NCBI GenBank assembly: GCA_030427585.1 | Contig: JAUIBW010000033.1 | Coordinates: forward strand, 1 to 60,304 | Source: Bacteroidia bacterium | GTDB taxonomy: Bacteria; Bacteroidota; Bacteroidia; Flavobacteriales; Flavobacteriaceae | Direction of reading: 5' to 3' | Length of the DNA stretch: 60,304 nucleotides | In this document: positions 17,615 to 26,532 of the stretch, piece after piece | How the letters are laid out: each line of letters starts with the position of its first letter | Numbering within the stretch: position 1 is the stretch's first letter | Translations under genes and position numbers: made by a program | Notes under the pieces: generated by a model | Told to the model about the DNA's origin: nothing | The model's input: the letters and a program-made list of their open reading frames with translations, nothing else | Databases searched by the model: none

Positions 17615-19051
17615 ATGATAACAGCTACTAGATATATCATTGTATTGATTTTGATCACTTTTACAAAACCTGCGCTAAGCCAGAGTAAAGTAGCTGATAA
17701 AGAGGGAAATACATCTGTTTTACCAGCGCGAATACTTACTTTTGAAGAATTTTTGGGTTACGTAAAAAAACATCACCCACTAATGAAACAAGCCGAACTT
17801 ACATTAAGTATAGGAGAGGCAAATTTGTTAAAAGCACGTGGTGGATTTGATCCAAAAATTGAAGTAGATTATGATCGAAAGAAATTTAAAAATACAGAAT
17901 ATTATGATCAACTCAGTGCTACCTTTAAAATACCCACCTGGTATGGTATTGAGTTTAAAGCAAATTTTGAAGAAAATACAGGCGAGTTTCTAAACCCAAA
18001 TCGTACTGTTCCTGATGGAGGGTTATATAGTGCAGGTGTTTCGTTTTCGTTGGCTCAGGGTTTTTTGATCAACGAACGCATGGCTTCGCTTAAAAAAGCA
18101 CGTTTTTTTAGAAAGCAGACTAAAGCCGACAGAGATTTACTCGTTAATACACTGTTGTTTGAAGCTAGCAAAGCGTACTTAGAATGGTTAAAAGCTACTA
18201 ATGAAGAGCTACTTTATACAACTTTTCTGAAAAATGCAAATACACGCCTTATGGCTGTCGAGCGTAGTGTTGAAACGGGTGAAAAAGCAGCCATTGATAT
18301 TACTGAAGCCAGAATTACATTACAGAACAGACAGCTTAATCTGGAAGCAGCTTCTTTAAAGAGAAAAAAGGCAACTCTGGTAGTTAGTAATTATTTGTGG
18401 CTAAATGATATACCCATGGAAATTAAGGAGGATGTAGTACCGGAAACGCCAGAATTAAATACTTTAGAAACCTCCCTTTTGCTAGAGGGTATTACGAATG
18501 CTTCTGGATTACTTAACAATCACCCTAAGTTGTTAAGCCTTGATGCCAAAATAGAGGAGCTTACTGTAGAGCGTTCTTTAAAACTAAATAAACTATTGCC
18601 TAAAATAAATATTCAGTATAATTTTTTAACACCAAAAGTTGATCAAATACGCGCTTTTAATACTACAAATTACAAAGCATTTGTAAATTTTAGTTTACCC
18701 TTATTTTTACGCAAAGCAAGAGGGGATTTGCGATTGGCCAATTTAAAATTACAAGATGCCAATCTTGAGCGGGTATCGACAGCAATCACTCTTCAAAATA
18801 AAATAGATGCTGTTTATGCAGAGATTAATTCACTTACTAAACAAAATCAGTTAATAAGAAATATCGTCATAGATTATGAAGCATTAGTTAAGGCAGAAGA
18901 ACGCAAATTCTTTTTAGGAGAAAGCTCGTTATTTATCATAAACTCACGAGAACAAAAATTACTCGATATACAATTAAAAGAAAATTCCCTGCTTATTAAA
19001 CGACTTATGACAACAGCCCGTTTATATAACACTTTGGGATTGTCTGTTTAA
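17615..19051 (+). CDS. TolC-family outer membrane channel
   Basis: The 478-aa protein has a signal peptide (residues 1-22, ending ALSQ) and the long paired helical repeats of TolC proteins: FLGYVKKHHPLMKQAELTLS near the start and the equivalent NHPKLLSLDAKIEELTVERS in the second half. Barrel-forming strands lie between them (KIEVDYDRKKF, KINIQYNF). It starts with ATG at the base after the HlyD stop, so the three genes form one translationally coupled operon. Together they would form a continuous conduit from cytoplasm to cell exterior. The exported substrate is unknown; none is evident in the neighbourhood. Confidence 0.92.
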   Translation: MITATRYIIVLILITFTKPALSQSKVADKEGNTSVLPARILTFEEFLGYVKKHHPLMKQAELTLSIGEANLLKARGGFDPKIEVDYDRKKFKNTEYYDQLSATFKIPTWYGIEFKANFEENTGEFLNPNRTVPDGGLYSAGVSFSLAQGFLINERMASLKKARFFRKQTKADRDLLVNTLLFEASKAYLEWLKATNEELLYTTFLKNANTRLMAVERSVETGEKAAIDITEARITLQNRQLNLEAASLKRKKATLVVSNYLWLNDIPMEIKEDVVPETPELNTLETSLLLEGITNASGLLNNHPKLLSLDAKIEELTVERSLKLNKLLPKINIQYNFLTPKVDQIRAFNTTNYKAFVNFSLPLFLRKARGDLRLANLKLQDANLERVSTAITLQNKIDAVYAEINSLTKQNQLIRNIVIDYEALVKAEERKFFLGESSLFIINSREQKLLDIQLKENSLLIKRLMTTARLYNTLGLSV

Positions 19052-19188
19052 ATAAAAATTATTCATGAGATCGTATCGAGTATTATTTCTTCCGGGAAAT
19101 GAAAATATCTTTCTACTTTATTAGTAGATTATTCACTCTACATAACTTCATGTACGTCCTATTAAATTTCAATTTTATCCTGTTCTTT

Positions 19189-19372
19189 ATACCAGTTCTG
19201 ATTTAAATTTACCCATAAGAAAAATGATGGGTTTTTGGCTTAGATGAAAAATAAAAACTTGTGCTCAGCTCGACTGGGTATCAAGCATAGCAGGGCTACG
19301 GTTGTGTTTTATTTTGAAATATTAGACAAAAAGACGCGGTTTTATTGAGTAAATTTAGATTGGAAATGGTAT
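19189..19372. repeat. MITE-like element, family 1 copy 1
   Basis: This 184-bp element begins ATACCAGTTCTGATTTAAA and ends TTTAGATTGGAAATGGTAT, which are imperfect inverted repeats of each other. It carries no coding sequence. It aligns with 23897-24058, including the internal TCAAGCATAG, and its ends match the 55-bp element at 20680-20734. The rest of the 633-bp gap 19052-19684 holds the short repeat at 19472-19544 and nothing else I can support. Confidence 0.65.
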
Positions 19373-19471
19373 TAGATGATGATGAGAGCTATTTTTGTAC
19401 ATAAATAACGAATAGTAATTTATGTATTAACCCGTTGCGCATTTTGATTTTTAAATTCGTCAATTCGTGTG

Positions 19472-19544
19472 CTTCGATACTTCGGTGTAGCTCAGTACAA
19501 GCCGAAGAAGTGTATCTAACCCTTCGATATACTCAGGATGACAA
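19472..19544. repeat. Low-complexity interspersed repeat sequence
   Basis: The sequence contains CTTCGATAC, CTTCGGTGTAGCTCAG, then CCTTCGATATACTCAGGATG. Short sequences of the form CTTCGA...CTCAGGATGACA recur in intergenic DNA of many Bacteroidota. Only one copy is in this window, so this rests on general knowledge. Confidence 0.35.
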
Positions 19545-19684
19545 GGATTTAGTATAAAAAAGCTATTCTCGATACATTTTGTCTCCATTCTATTACGACA
19601 AAAAACTCGAATTGACGCTTTTTTATACTATTGATTTTAAAATGCACAACAAATATGTAATTAATAAATCTAAACCGAATCAAC

Positions 19685-20308
19685 ATGAATCAGAAATGGG
19701 ATAATAGATATAAAGATCAAGAATTTGCATATGGCAAAGAACCTAATGTATTTTTTAAAGAATGGCTCCAAAAATTTGAACCAGGATCTATATTGATGCC
19801 AGCAGACGGGGAGGGGCGTAATGGCGTATTTGCAGCGCAACTCGGATGGCAAGTAACTTCATTCGATCTAAGTGTAGAAGGACAGTCAAAAGCTATGCAA
19901 TTAGCAAAAGAGAATCATGTAACTCTTGATTATATTGTTGGAGATCTGGAACAACTCAAGTTTAACAAAGAAACATTTGATACAATTGGACTTGTATATG
20001 CCCATTTTTCTGCCGAAAAAAAATCAGTATTTCACAAAAAATTAAACGATTATCTCAAAGAAGGTGGTATCGTTATTTTAGAAGCTTTTAGCAAAAATCA
20101 TATACACCTTAGAAAGCTTAACCCTAAAGTTGGAGGCCCAAACGATATTGATATGTTGTACTCTAAGGAAGAAATAATAGCTGACTTCAAAAATTATGAA
20201 ATAGTACTATTAGAGGAAGAAGAGGTTTTATTAAATGAAGGTAACTATCATATAGGAAGAGGATCCGTGATTAGATTTGTAGCAAGAAAACTGGCTAATA
20301 CCGATTAA
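19685..20308 (+). CDS. Class I SAM-dependent methyltransferase (TehB-like)
   Basis: This 207-aa cytosolic protein has the class I methyltransferase fold. The SAM-binding motif I is MPADGEGRNGVFAAQLGW (about residues 38-55), the acidic end of strand 2 is in TSFDLS, and GDLEQLKF and DYLKEGGIVILEAF are the later motifs. The N-terminus WDNRYKDQEFAYGKEPN resembles TehB/thiopurine-type methyltransferases acting on small molecules. The substrate cannot be read from sequence. It is a single-gene unit flanked by repeats, in a region that looks like accessory DNA. Confidence 0.87.
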   Translation: MNQKWDNRYKDQEFAYGKEPNVFFKEWLQKFEPGSILMPADGEGRNGVFAAQLGWQVTSFDLSVEGQSKAMQLAKENHVTLDYIVGDLEQLKFNKETFDTIGLVYAHFSAEKKSVFHKKLNDYLKEGGIVILEAFSKNHIHLRKLNPKVGGPNDIDMLYSKEEIIADFKNYEIVLLEEEEVLLNEGNYHIGRGSVIRFVARKLANTD

Positions 20309-20407
20309 TTTCATGATTAACTTTAATTGTTTCTAGATAAATAACTGTTTTTGTTAACAAAATGGATTTGTAAATAATAATAATAAGGTATATCGATACT
20401 TAAACTC

Positions 20408-20665
20408 TTAAGTAATACTTTCTAAAAGAGGCTCGGCCATGGCGGCAGGTACATCTCTACTATCAATAGTAATACTATACCCATGATGTTTAAAATGATA
20501 TCGAATATGAGTCAATGCCCCTCTATAAAACCATGCAGTATTTCCTGTGTATTTGAATTTTGTATTTACATTCTTCGGAATAGGCAAAGAAGACTTTTCT
20601 TTAGATTCTTTTTTAGGATTGAGTTTTCTAGTTAACTCTAAACGTTTTTGTGAACAACACGACAT
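20408..20665 (-). CDS. Small Cys-rich N-terminus protein, unknown
   Basis: The 85-aa product starts MSCCSQKRLELTRKLN and includes a more conserved-looking C-terminal part (YTGNTAWFYRGALTHIRYHF, then ITIDSRDVPAAM). An upstream in-frame ATG at 20707 is unlikely because the extra codons lie inside the inverted-repeat element at 20680-20734. It is the third gene of a minus-strand operon after the 765-aa protein and the DUF1360 protein. The Cys pair right after Met could be a lipidation or metal site, but there is no signal peptide. Function unknown. Confidence 0.6.
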   Translation of the reverse strand: MSCCSQKRLELTRKLNPKKESKEKSSLPIPKNVNTKFKYTGNTAWFYRGALTHIRYHFKHHGYSITIDSRDVPAAMAEPLLESIT

Positions 20666-20679
20666 AATTTTCTTTTTTA

Positions 20680-20734
20680 ATACCATTTCTGATTTAGAAT
20701 TGCTCAATGGGTAATTTTAAGTCAGAAATAGTAT
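20680..20734. repeat. Minimal inverted-repeat element, family 1 copy 2
   Basis: The 55-bp sequence consists of the family 1 ends almost back to back: ATACCATTTCTGATTTA and TAAGTCAGAAATAGTAT pair at 15 of 17 positions around a ~20-nt loop. It fills nearly the whole gap between the DUF1360 gene and the next ORF, so the operon mRNA would fold into a long hairpin there. Confidence 0.65.
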
Positions 20735-20736
20735 AA

Positions 20737-21015
20737 TTACTGTTTTGATGTTGCTTGTTCTAACAAACAAGCAAATCCTGATAAAGCAAACCAAAGCAAG
20801 AATATTTGGCTCCAGTCTTCTCCTTTCCAAATTGCAAAAGGTAAGCTTATCCATATGCTAAGACAATAAAAACAATCTAATAGAGATCCAAAGAATCCTT
20901 GCCCTAACCATTTTCTGATTGTAATTATGATATCAAAGGGACCGTTTTCGGCACTACATAAATGTGTAATTCTCCAGATGCACAGTCCCTTTATAATAAA
21001 TATAAACCAATCCAT
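20737..21015 (-). CDS. DUF1360 family membrane protein
   Basis: This 92-aa protein has an N-terminal hydrophobic segment, the DUF1360 pattern LCIWRITHLCSAENGPFDII, then LDCFYCLSIWISLP with paired Cys, and a second hydrophobic part. It is probably an inner-membrane protein with two to three helices. It begins 3 bp after the stop of the 765-aa gene, which implies co-translation. DUF1360 has no established role that I can name. The conserved Cys and acidic residues suggest a structural metal or disulfide. Confidence 0.8.
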   Translation of the reverse strand: MDWFIFIIKGLCIWRITHLCSAENGPFDIIITIRKWLGQGFFGSLLDCFYCLSIWISLPFAIWKGEDWSQIFLLWFALSGFACLLEQATSKQ

Positions 21016-21018
21016 TGA

Positions 21019-23316
21019 TTATGGAGTTGGCAGGTTTATACGTTCCATCAAAATACTTCTGTGGGCTTGATATAAACTACTAAGCCCGCTGTTATACCCG
21101 TTAGTAATTCGTTTATGAGCAGTGAGATGAAAAGAAAGACGAGTAAAATATTCATTAGCTTTTATCCATCCTCCTTCTGTTAACGCTGGTTGTATCCCCA
21201 CATTGATTAACCCGGCATCCGAAAATTCCTGAAGAGTTCCGCTATATCCTGCACAAGCATGAGGTTCGTTTCCCGATGCATTTCCCGAAGAAAATAAGGT
21301 ATCTCCAGAAACTGTATCAGATAGAGGAGGGTTAGGGGTATTAACTTGTAACCCAATCATCGGACCAGGACATCTGCTCATTGTTAAAGCATAAGAATCA
21401 ACAAACCCATATGGGTCATTCGCTCTAAAATTGAAATTGATCTCGGTGTTAAGTTCGTAGTCTTCTAAACGATACAATCCACAACCTGCATTTACAATTG
21501 AGGTATCGGCAAAAGTTAGAGCAGAAAGATTAAAGTTTAATGGTTTGTTATGAATGTATAAAGCAATCATATCTGTAGCATTGGTTACCGGGTTACCGTT
21601 ACCATCATAACCATCTACACGCACATAGAATGTTCCTGGTTTAGTTTCACCTTGTACCTTGTCATATATACTGGTACTAAGCTGCATGTATCGACCAATT
21701 TTATCGGGTATCCAATCTATATGATCGACATTCATTTCCCTCTGAATATTCTTATAAGCGGGTACACTAACAGCGGGACCACCATCAACTTTTAGCAATT
21801 GACTATAAAATGGACCCACATCATCACCGTTATAATTTGGTAAATTATGTTTAGAATAACGAGGGTGCTTGTAATTTTGACTAACAAATACCCAAGGAAT
21901 AGTTCCCGAACGTTTTATACGAATGGTATACCATTTTATTTTATTTTGTGCAGCTGTTTTACTCACATCATACATACAACCAGTCATATCTATAGTACCT
22001 CCCCAGGCCGCACAATCTACTTTGAAACCTGCCAGGCTACTGTTTACCGAAATTTTTCCATTTGGCTCTAAGTCATTATTAAAACCATTACGATGCAATT
22101 GAGATGGAAAAAAAGAAGCTGTTGTATTTTGATTTCCTCCTATAAAAACATTTCCTAAACTGCCAATCAAGTTTCCGTTAAAACACGCAGACGAAGGTTG
22201 TATTTGTGATTTTGGTAAACAAAGGTTTATTCGTTTTTTGTTTGGAATGTTATAATAAGGAGCACTTTCATATAGAATAGTATTAGGAGAAAGACTGGTA
22301 ACTTTTACAATTACATCTGGATAGGCAACTACATTAATGTTTTCGCCTGGAGCTTGATCACTAGAGTCTTCGATCCCTGGGAAACTCATATCGAATGAGA
22401 ATCTAAAAATATAGTTTCCATTCATATCAGTAATCGTATCTCCCAACAATCTTCTGTTCCCCTCTCCTGTATAGGCATCTCCTGCCAGTTCTGCGGCTGT
22501 ACGGTCGTATTCCTCAAAAGTTAATGTAATATTACTTGCGGGTTCTGTATTACATCTAAAATATAACCCCTCAATAGCCTTTATTAATCGCAGATCTTTT
22601 ACCCTAGCAGTATCGACCAAGGAAACTTCTCGTTTTCTAGAACTGATAAGCTTATAGTTTGCAGCAGCAAATTCAGAAGTTTTTTCTTTTTTCTTACTTA
22701 TCAAATCTGGATTCTCTAACTTTTGATATAGTAATTCGGTTTTTGGCTTCGTAGCTTGCCCTTCTAAATCAATTACAATAGGTTTAAAAGGAGCAGGATC
22801 TGGCAGAATTGGACCTATATCCTCTGGAATTCTCTCTGGATATAATTTTTCTATATACTTTTTGATTTTAGTATTTTTAAGGGCCTCTAGTAAACCAACA
22901 TAAGTGTCAATTACAAAAGGTCCCCTCCAACATGGGTTAAATAGACATCTTCCACTATACATAGAAACATGGCCATAAATAAGAAAATCATTAATGTTTA
23001 CTGGTGTTGAACATTCGAGCACCAAATCGTTAAAATCAGAATCACCTCCGGCATCATTAGATAGAATTTCGAAAGAGTGATTGCTTTCGGTGGTTTTTGG
23101 AAATTTAATTTTAGTATCAGACTGTTGATATCCTTCTCCCGGATCGTTTTGTATGGCAATTGCCCATTGATCACCTGTTACATTAACAGTAGTTCCTACA
23201 GTTCCTGAGTGAGTTCCGTTTCCGGTATCCGCTCCGATAACAATAAATCTTTGAGGATAAGAAGCAGATTTTGCTTTTACCTTAACATTCCAATCCCCCT
23301 GCATTGAAATAATCAT
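21019..23316 (-). CDS. Large beta-rich protein of unknown function (765 aa)
   Basis: The protein begins MIISMQGDWNVKVKAKSASY and has no signal peptide. An N-terminal beta domain (residues 1-105) ends with GDSDFNDLVLEC, an acidic motif seen in secreted calcium-dependent beta-sandwich domains. A Cys-containing segment follows (YGHVSMYSGRCLFNPCWRG), then a charged linker (about 190-240). The rest is a long beta-rich part with several Cys and the phrase FRFSFDMSFPG. The length is unusual for a cytosolic protein of this composition. It is the first gene of a three-gene minus-strand operon with the DUF1360 membrane protein. It may be a surface or secreted protein exported without a classical signal, or a structural component. 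I do not recognise it. Confidence 0.7.
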   Translation of the reverse strand: MIISMQGDWNVKVKAKSASYPQRFIVIGADTGNGTHSGTVGTTVNVTGDQWAIAIQNDPGEGYQQSDTKIKFPKTTESNHSFEILSNDAGGDSDFNDLVLECSTPVNINDFLIYGHVSMYSGRCLFNPCWRGPFVIDTYVGLLEALKNTKIKKYIEKLYPERIPEDIGPILPDPAPFKPIVIDLEGQATKPKTELLYQKLENPDLISKKKEKTSEFAAANYKLISSRKREVSLVDTARVKDLRLIKAIEGLYFRCNTEPASNITLTFEEYDRTAAELAGDAYTGEGNRRLLGDTITDMNGNYIFRFSFDMSFPGIEDSSDQAPGENINVVAYPDVIVKVTSLSPNTILYESAPYYNIPNKKRINLCLPKSQIQPSSACFNGNLIGSLGNVFIGGNQNTTASFFPSQLHRNGFNNDLEPNGKISVNSSLAGFKVDCAAWGGTIDMTGCMYDVSKTAAQNKIKWYTIRIKRSGTIPWVFVSQNYKHPRYSKHNLPNYNGDDVGPFYSQLLKVDGGPAVSVPAYKNIQREMNVDHIDWIPDKIGRYMQLSTSIYDKVQGETKPGTFYVRVDGYDGNGNPVTNATDMIALYIHNKPLNFNLSALTFADTSIVNAGCGLYRLEDYELNTEINFNFRANDPYGFVDSYALTMSRCPGPMIGLQVNTPNPPLSDTVSGDTLFSSGNASGNEPHACAGYSGTLQEFSDAGLINVGIQPALTEGGWIKANEYFTRLSFHLTAHKRITNGYNSGLSSLYQAHRSILMERINLPTP

Positions 23317-23896
23317 AATATACTTTTTTTAGTTAATATGGATTAATGAAGATTATAAAAATAAAATAGAGAGTAATAAGTATCAAGGTTTGTAACTCCT
23401 TTGTTAATAGGTGTTTAAACTGTATTTTCTTTAGTGTTAATACCCCAAGTTTAGTGAGTGGTAAAACGGTAGAAATTATGTGTTCGGAGTTTTTGCCTGT
23501 ATAGTAAAGAAATATTATTTCATAAAAAATATCATCAATATTTATTTATAACTTTGCAGAGAGTTATTGATCACTTTATTACCTTTGATTGTTTCCCAGA
23601 AAATAATTATTGTTATCAATAAGATGAGTGTAATTTCCTGAAACCTGTTTTTTTAAAAGGGATGGATTCATAAAAATACGATACAATGAGTAAGGTTGAA
23701 AATTCTATGCACAATCGGTCTACCACCTACCTGTTACTTCATGTTACAAATTATATTAATATAAAATCTCCTTTTTCATAATAATTTTAATTTGATTACT
23801 AATGTATTACCTGCTATTTAGGTTTTTTCATAACGTACTCATTTAGCATAATTACCCTATCTCGAATAATTTTATTAAGTATCATAAAACAGAATT
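23317..23896. other. Long intergenic region with an isolated promoter-like box
   Basis: No ORF is convincing. TAACTTTG at 23549-23556 on the plus strand is a perfect TAnnTTTG, more than 500 bp before the next gene, so it may drive a small RNA or the very short frame starting near 23687 (32 codons, MSKVENSMHN). Neither is supported beyond that. Confidence 0.3.
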
Positions 23897-24058
23897 ATAC
23901 CAGTTCTGATTTAAAAATACTCAAATAAAAAGCAGTCATTTTTTGATTGGGCGAAAAAAGAAAAATCAAGCATAGCTCTAGCTACTGTTTAGTTTTATTT
24001 TAAAGCATAAGTGAAAAAGGGCAAGTTTTAGTGGATAAATTTAAGTCGGAAATGATAT
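23897..24058. repeat. MITE-like element, family 1 copy 3
   Basis: The element begins ATACCAGTTCTGATTTAAA and ends TTTAAGTCGGAAATGATAT. The left 19 bp are identical to copy 1, and its internal AAATCAAGCATAG also matches. It ends 44 bp before the tryptophan dioxygenase start, so it lies in that gene's leader or promoter. Confidence 0.65.
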
Positions 24059-24102
24059 TATATCGAGGTCATATTTAAATCCATATTAAACAGATTAACA
24101 TT

Positions 24103-25047
24103 ATGAATAGAGAAGAACTATTAAAAGCTATAGACAAAAAATATAAAGCAATGGGGCAGGACCCCGATGTACATCTTTCTGGTTTATTGCACTCAGAACC
24201 TATGAAGTACTGGGATTTTATTCAGGTAGATGCCTTATTAGGACTACAGACCCAACGAACACAATTGCCTGATGAGATGGTGTTTATCATGTATCATCAA
24301 ATTAATGAACTATTGTTTAAAATGATTCTTTGGGAAATGAGCCAAATTTCTCATACTGAACATATAGCGCCTAAAAAATTTGAAATGCATCTTATGCGTG
24401 TGAGTCGATATTTTGATATGCTTTCAAACTCATTTGATATTATGGGTGAGGGGATGGAGATTGATCAATATATGAAATTTAGGGATACGCTAACACCTGC
24501 GAGCGGGTTTCAATCTGCGCAATATCGTAAAATAGAGATTGCTTCTACAGAACTCATTAATCTAATCGATTTTAGATTCAGGAAAACAATAGATAGAAAT
24601 ACTTCTTATGAGTATGCTTTTGATAATATGTACTGGCAGGCAGCAGGCACCGATCACAAAATGAGTAAGAAGAGTAAATTGATGATCAATTTTGAAGCGA
24701 AGTATAAAAAAGAATTGATCGAATGGATGAAAGAATACAATACGGTTAATTTGTGGACAAAGTTTAAAGAACTTCCAAAAGAACATCAGAAAAATACCAA
24801 ATTGATTAATGCTATGCGCCATTATGATCATACGGTAAACATTAATTGGGTAATGCACCATTATGATGCGGCAGCAAAATACTTGGATCATGGAAAAGGA
24901 AATGTAGAAGCAACCGGAGGCAGTGATTGGCATAAGTATATGCATCCAAGATATCAAAGACGTATATTTTTTCCAGAGTTATGGAGCGAGGAAGAACTAG
25001 AAAATTGGGGGGTTACCAACCTTAAAGGGTATAAGAAAATTGCATAA
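24103..25047 (+). CDS. kynA: Tryptophan 2,3-dioxygenase family protein
   Basis: This cytosolic heme enzyme opens the indole ring of L-tryptophan with O2 to give N-formylkynurenine, the first step of the kynurenine pathway. The substrate-pocket helix DEMVFIMYHQINELLFKM includes His65, which matches the distal His of the family. The proximal heme-ligand region reads WVMHHYDAAAKYL and is followed by the TGGSDWHKYM loop. At 314 aa it is slightly longer than well-studied bacterial enzymes. Later kynurenine genes are not nearby. The gene has its own upstream region, interrupted by a MITE-like element. Confidence 0.9.
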   Translation: MNREELLKAIDKKYKAMGQDPDVHLSGLLHSEPMKYWDFIQVDALLGLQTQRTQLPDEMVFIMYHQINELLFKMILWEMSQISHTEHIAPKKFEMHLMRVSRYFDMLSNSFDIMGEGMEIDQYMKFRDTLTPASGFQSAQYRKIEIASTELINLIDFRFRKTIDRNTSYEYAFDNMYWQAAGTDHKMSKKSKLMINFEAKYKKELIEWMKEYNTVNLWTKFKELPKEHQKNTKLINAMRHYDHTVNINWVMHHYDAAAKYLDHGKGNVEATGGSDWHKYMHPRYQRRIFFPELWSEEELENWGVTNLKGYKKIA

Positions 25048-25105
25048 TCCCATCCTACCTACTATACAATTTTTGATATCATGCCCAGTTTCTTAAAAAC
25101 AGGAT

Positions 25106-25333
25106 TTAATTGGTGTTAAGTTCTTGTAGTTCCCTTTCGGTAGCTTTTAGCAGTTTTTTTAATTTTCTTTTTGTAAACCTACAATTGGAATTTGATACAT
25201 CTTCTGTTGTACGGTAGATCAGGGATTCGCAATATTTAATTCGATTTGCAATGGGGAGCTTTGAGATAACATTTTTGTAAAGTTGATCTAAATTTGTTAA
25301 TGAGTCCTGGGGGTTCCTCTTAAATAAAAACAT
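25106..25333 (-). CDS. Small basic protein of unknown function (75 aa)
   Basis: From the ATG at 25333 the product starts MFLFKRNPQDSLTNLDQLY and ends in a Lys/Arg/Glu-rich helix (RKLKKLLKATERELQEL). A longer frame to 25396 is possible but its extra N-terminus has weaker protein character. It is predicted to be all helical with no signal peptide. It points toward the tryptophan dioxygenase (convergent). No family is recognised. Confidence 0.5.
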   Translation of the reverse strand: MFLFKRNPQDSLTNLDQLYKNVISKLPIANRIKYCESLIYRTTEDVSNSNCRFTKRKLKKLLKATERELQELNTN

Positions 25334-25515
25334 TTTTGGCTGTAATTTTAGTTGTGTTAGGGCTGCTGGTTTTAGAAATTTGGAACCAACTGTCAAACAT
25401 TATCAAATTTCATTCCCAAGTCTATGGCAAATAGTTAAATTTCTGATAAGAGTAAGTATATTGATGTTCAACCGTATTTATTATAAAAATGTAACGGGTA
25501 GTATGCAAAATAAGG

Positions 25516-26466
25516 TTGATTATGTTAAATTGTTATTTTAATACCATTTTTGCTTCTAAAACGTTATTTTTAGTAACCCTTAACCTACATTGTCCTTTTT
25601 TGAGTCTTTATATAGTATCTTTAGTATTGGTTGAAGAAGAACCTTCTAACACGTTACTCCAAAACATACTTGGGGTGTTTGTTACCGTTGGGATTGTTTC
25701 GATATGTATATATTATGTTTTACGATATTTAGAATCAGTTTATGTAAAGTATAAGAAAAAACCCTATTTCATTCACCTTTATTTTACTCCAAAGAAATTG
25801 CCACAGCATTTACAAGCATTCCTAGATGAGAATGATTTTTATACCACTCTTGATAAAAAAAGAAAACGATATTTTGTACATAGAACCGTTAGGTTTCTTG
25901 AAAACACTCATTTCGTAGGTAGGGAAGGGTTGGTTGTTGATGATTTCATGCGTATGCAAGTAACTATTATGGTTACACAGCTTACTTTTGGGATGCGTCA
26001 TTACCTGTTAGAATATTTAAACACCATAGTTTTATATCCAACATCATTCTATTCGATATTAAACAAAACAGAAAACATAGGAGAGTTTAATCCTATATCT
26101 AAGGCGTTAGCTTTATCCTGGAAAGATTTTCAGAAAGGAAATTTACATCTGGACAAAGGAAAAAGTTTGGGGGTTCATGAAATAACACATGCGATTCATT
26201 ATAACTCTATAAAAAATAATAATATTAGTTGTGAAATTTTTTATGATACTTTTTTATTGTTAGAAAAGTATCTTGGGGCCGAAGAAATAAGGAAAAAGAT
26301 AGTAGATTCTAAGATATTGAGAGATTATGCATATACCGATAAATTCGAATTTATTGCAGTTTTGGTTGAGGTTTTTATGGAATCGCCCAAGGAGTTAAAA
26401 AAGCAATTTCCCGAGATATACTATTATGTGGTGCAGATGTTTAATTTTAGATATTTTGAGGATTAA
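25516..26466 (+). CDS. MtfA-like zinc metallopeptidase (M90 family)
   Basis: This 316-aa membrane-anchored protein has one or two hydrophobic segments in its first 75 residues and then a peptidase domain. The zinc motif HEITH is at residues 221-225 in GVHEITHAIHYNS, and a likely third ligand Glu is in KFEFIAVLVEVFMESP, the spacing seen in MtfA. Related proteins are soluble in E. coli, where MtfA binds the glucose-pathway regulator Mlc. Here the N-terminal anchor suggests a membrane-bound variant. The exact start is uncertain because several Met residues precede the first helix. The neighbours are unrelated. Confidence 0.8.
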   Translation: MIMLNCYFNTIFASKTLFLVTLNLHCPFLSLYIVSLVLVEEEPSNTLLQNILGVFVTVGIVSICIYYVLRYLESVYVKYKKKPYFIHLYFTPKKLPQHLQAFLDENDFYTTLDKKRKRYFVHRTVRFLENTHFVGREGLVVDDFMRMQVTIMVTQLTFGMRHYLLEYLNTIVLYPTSFYSILNKTENIGEFNPISKALALSWKDFQKGNLHLDKGKSLGVHEITHAIHYNSIKNNNISCEIFYDTFLLLEKYLGAEEIRKKIVDSKILRDYAYTDKFEFIAVLVEVFMESPKELKKQFPEIYYYVVQMFNFRYFED

Positions 26467-26532
26467 TTATGATGTCATTCTCAAGAAACAATTATATTTA
26501 TAACCATAAAAAAATAAATTTATATAAAATAT

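Noticed and set aside
20666..20707. N-terminal extension of the Cys-rich small protein
   Set aside because: Its codons are the inverted-repeat element.
24562..24957. Antisense ORF in the tryptophan dioxygenase gene
   Set aside because: The opposite strand has all family motifs; composition here is His/Ile/Phe-rich, typical of shadows.
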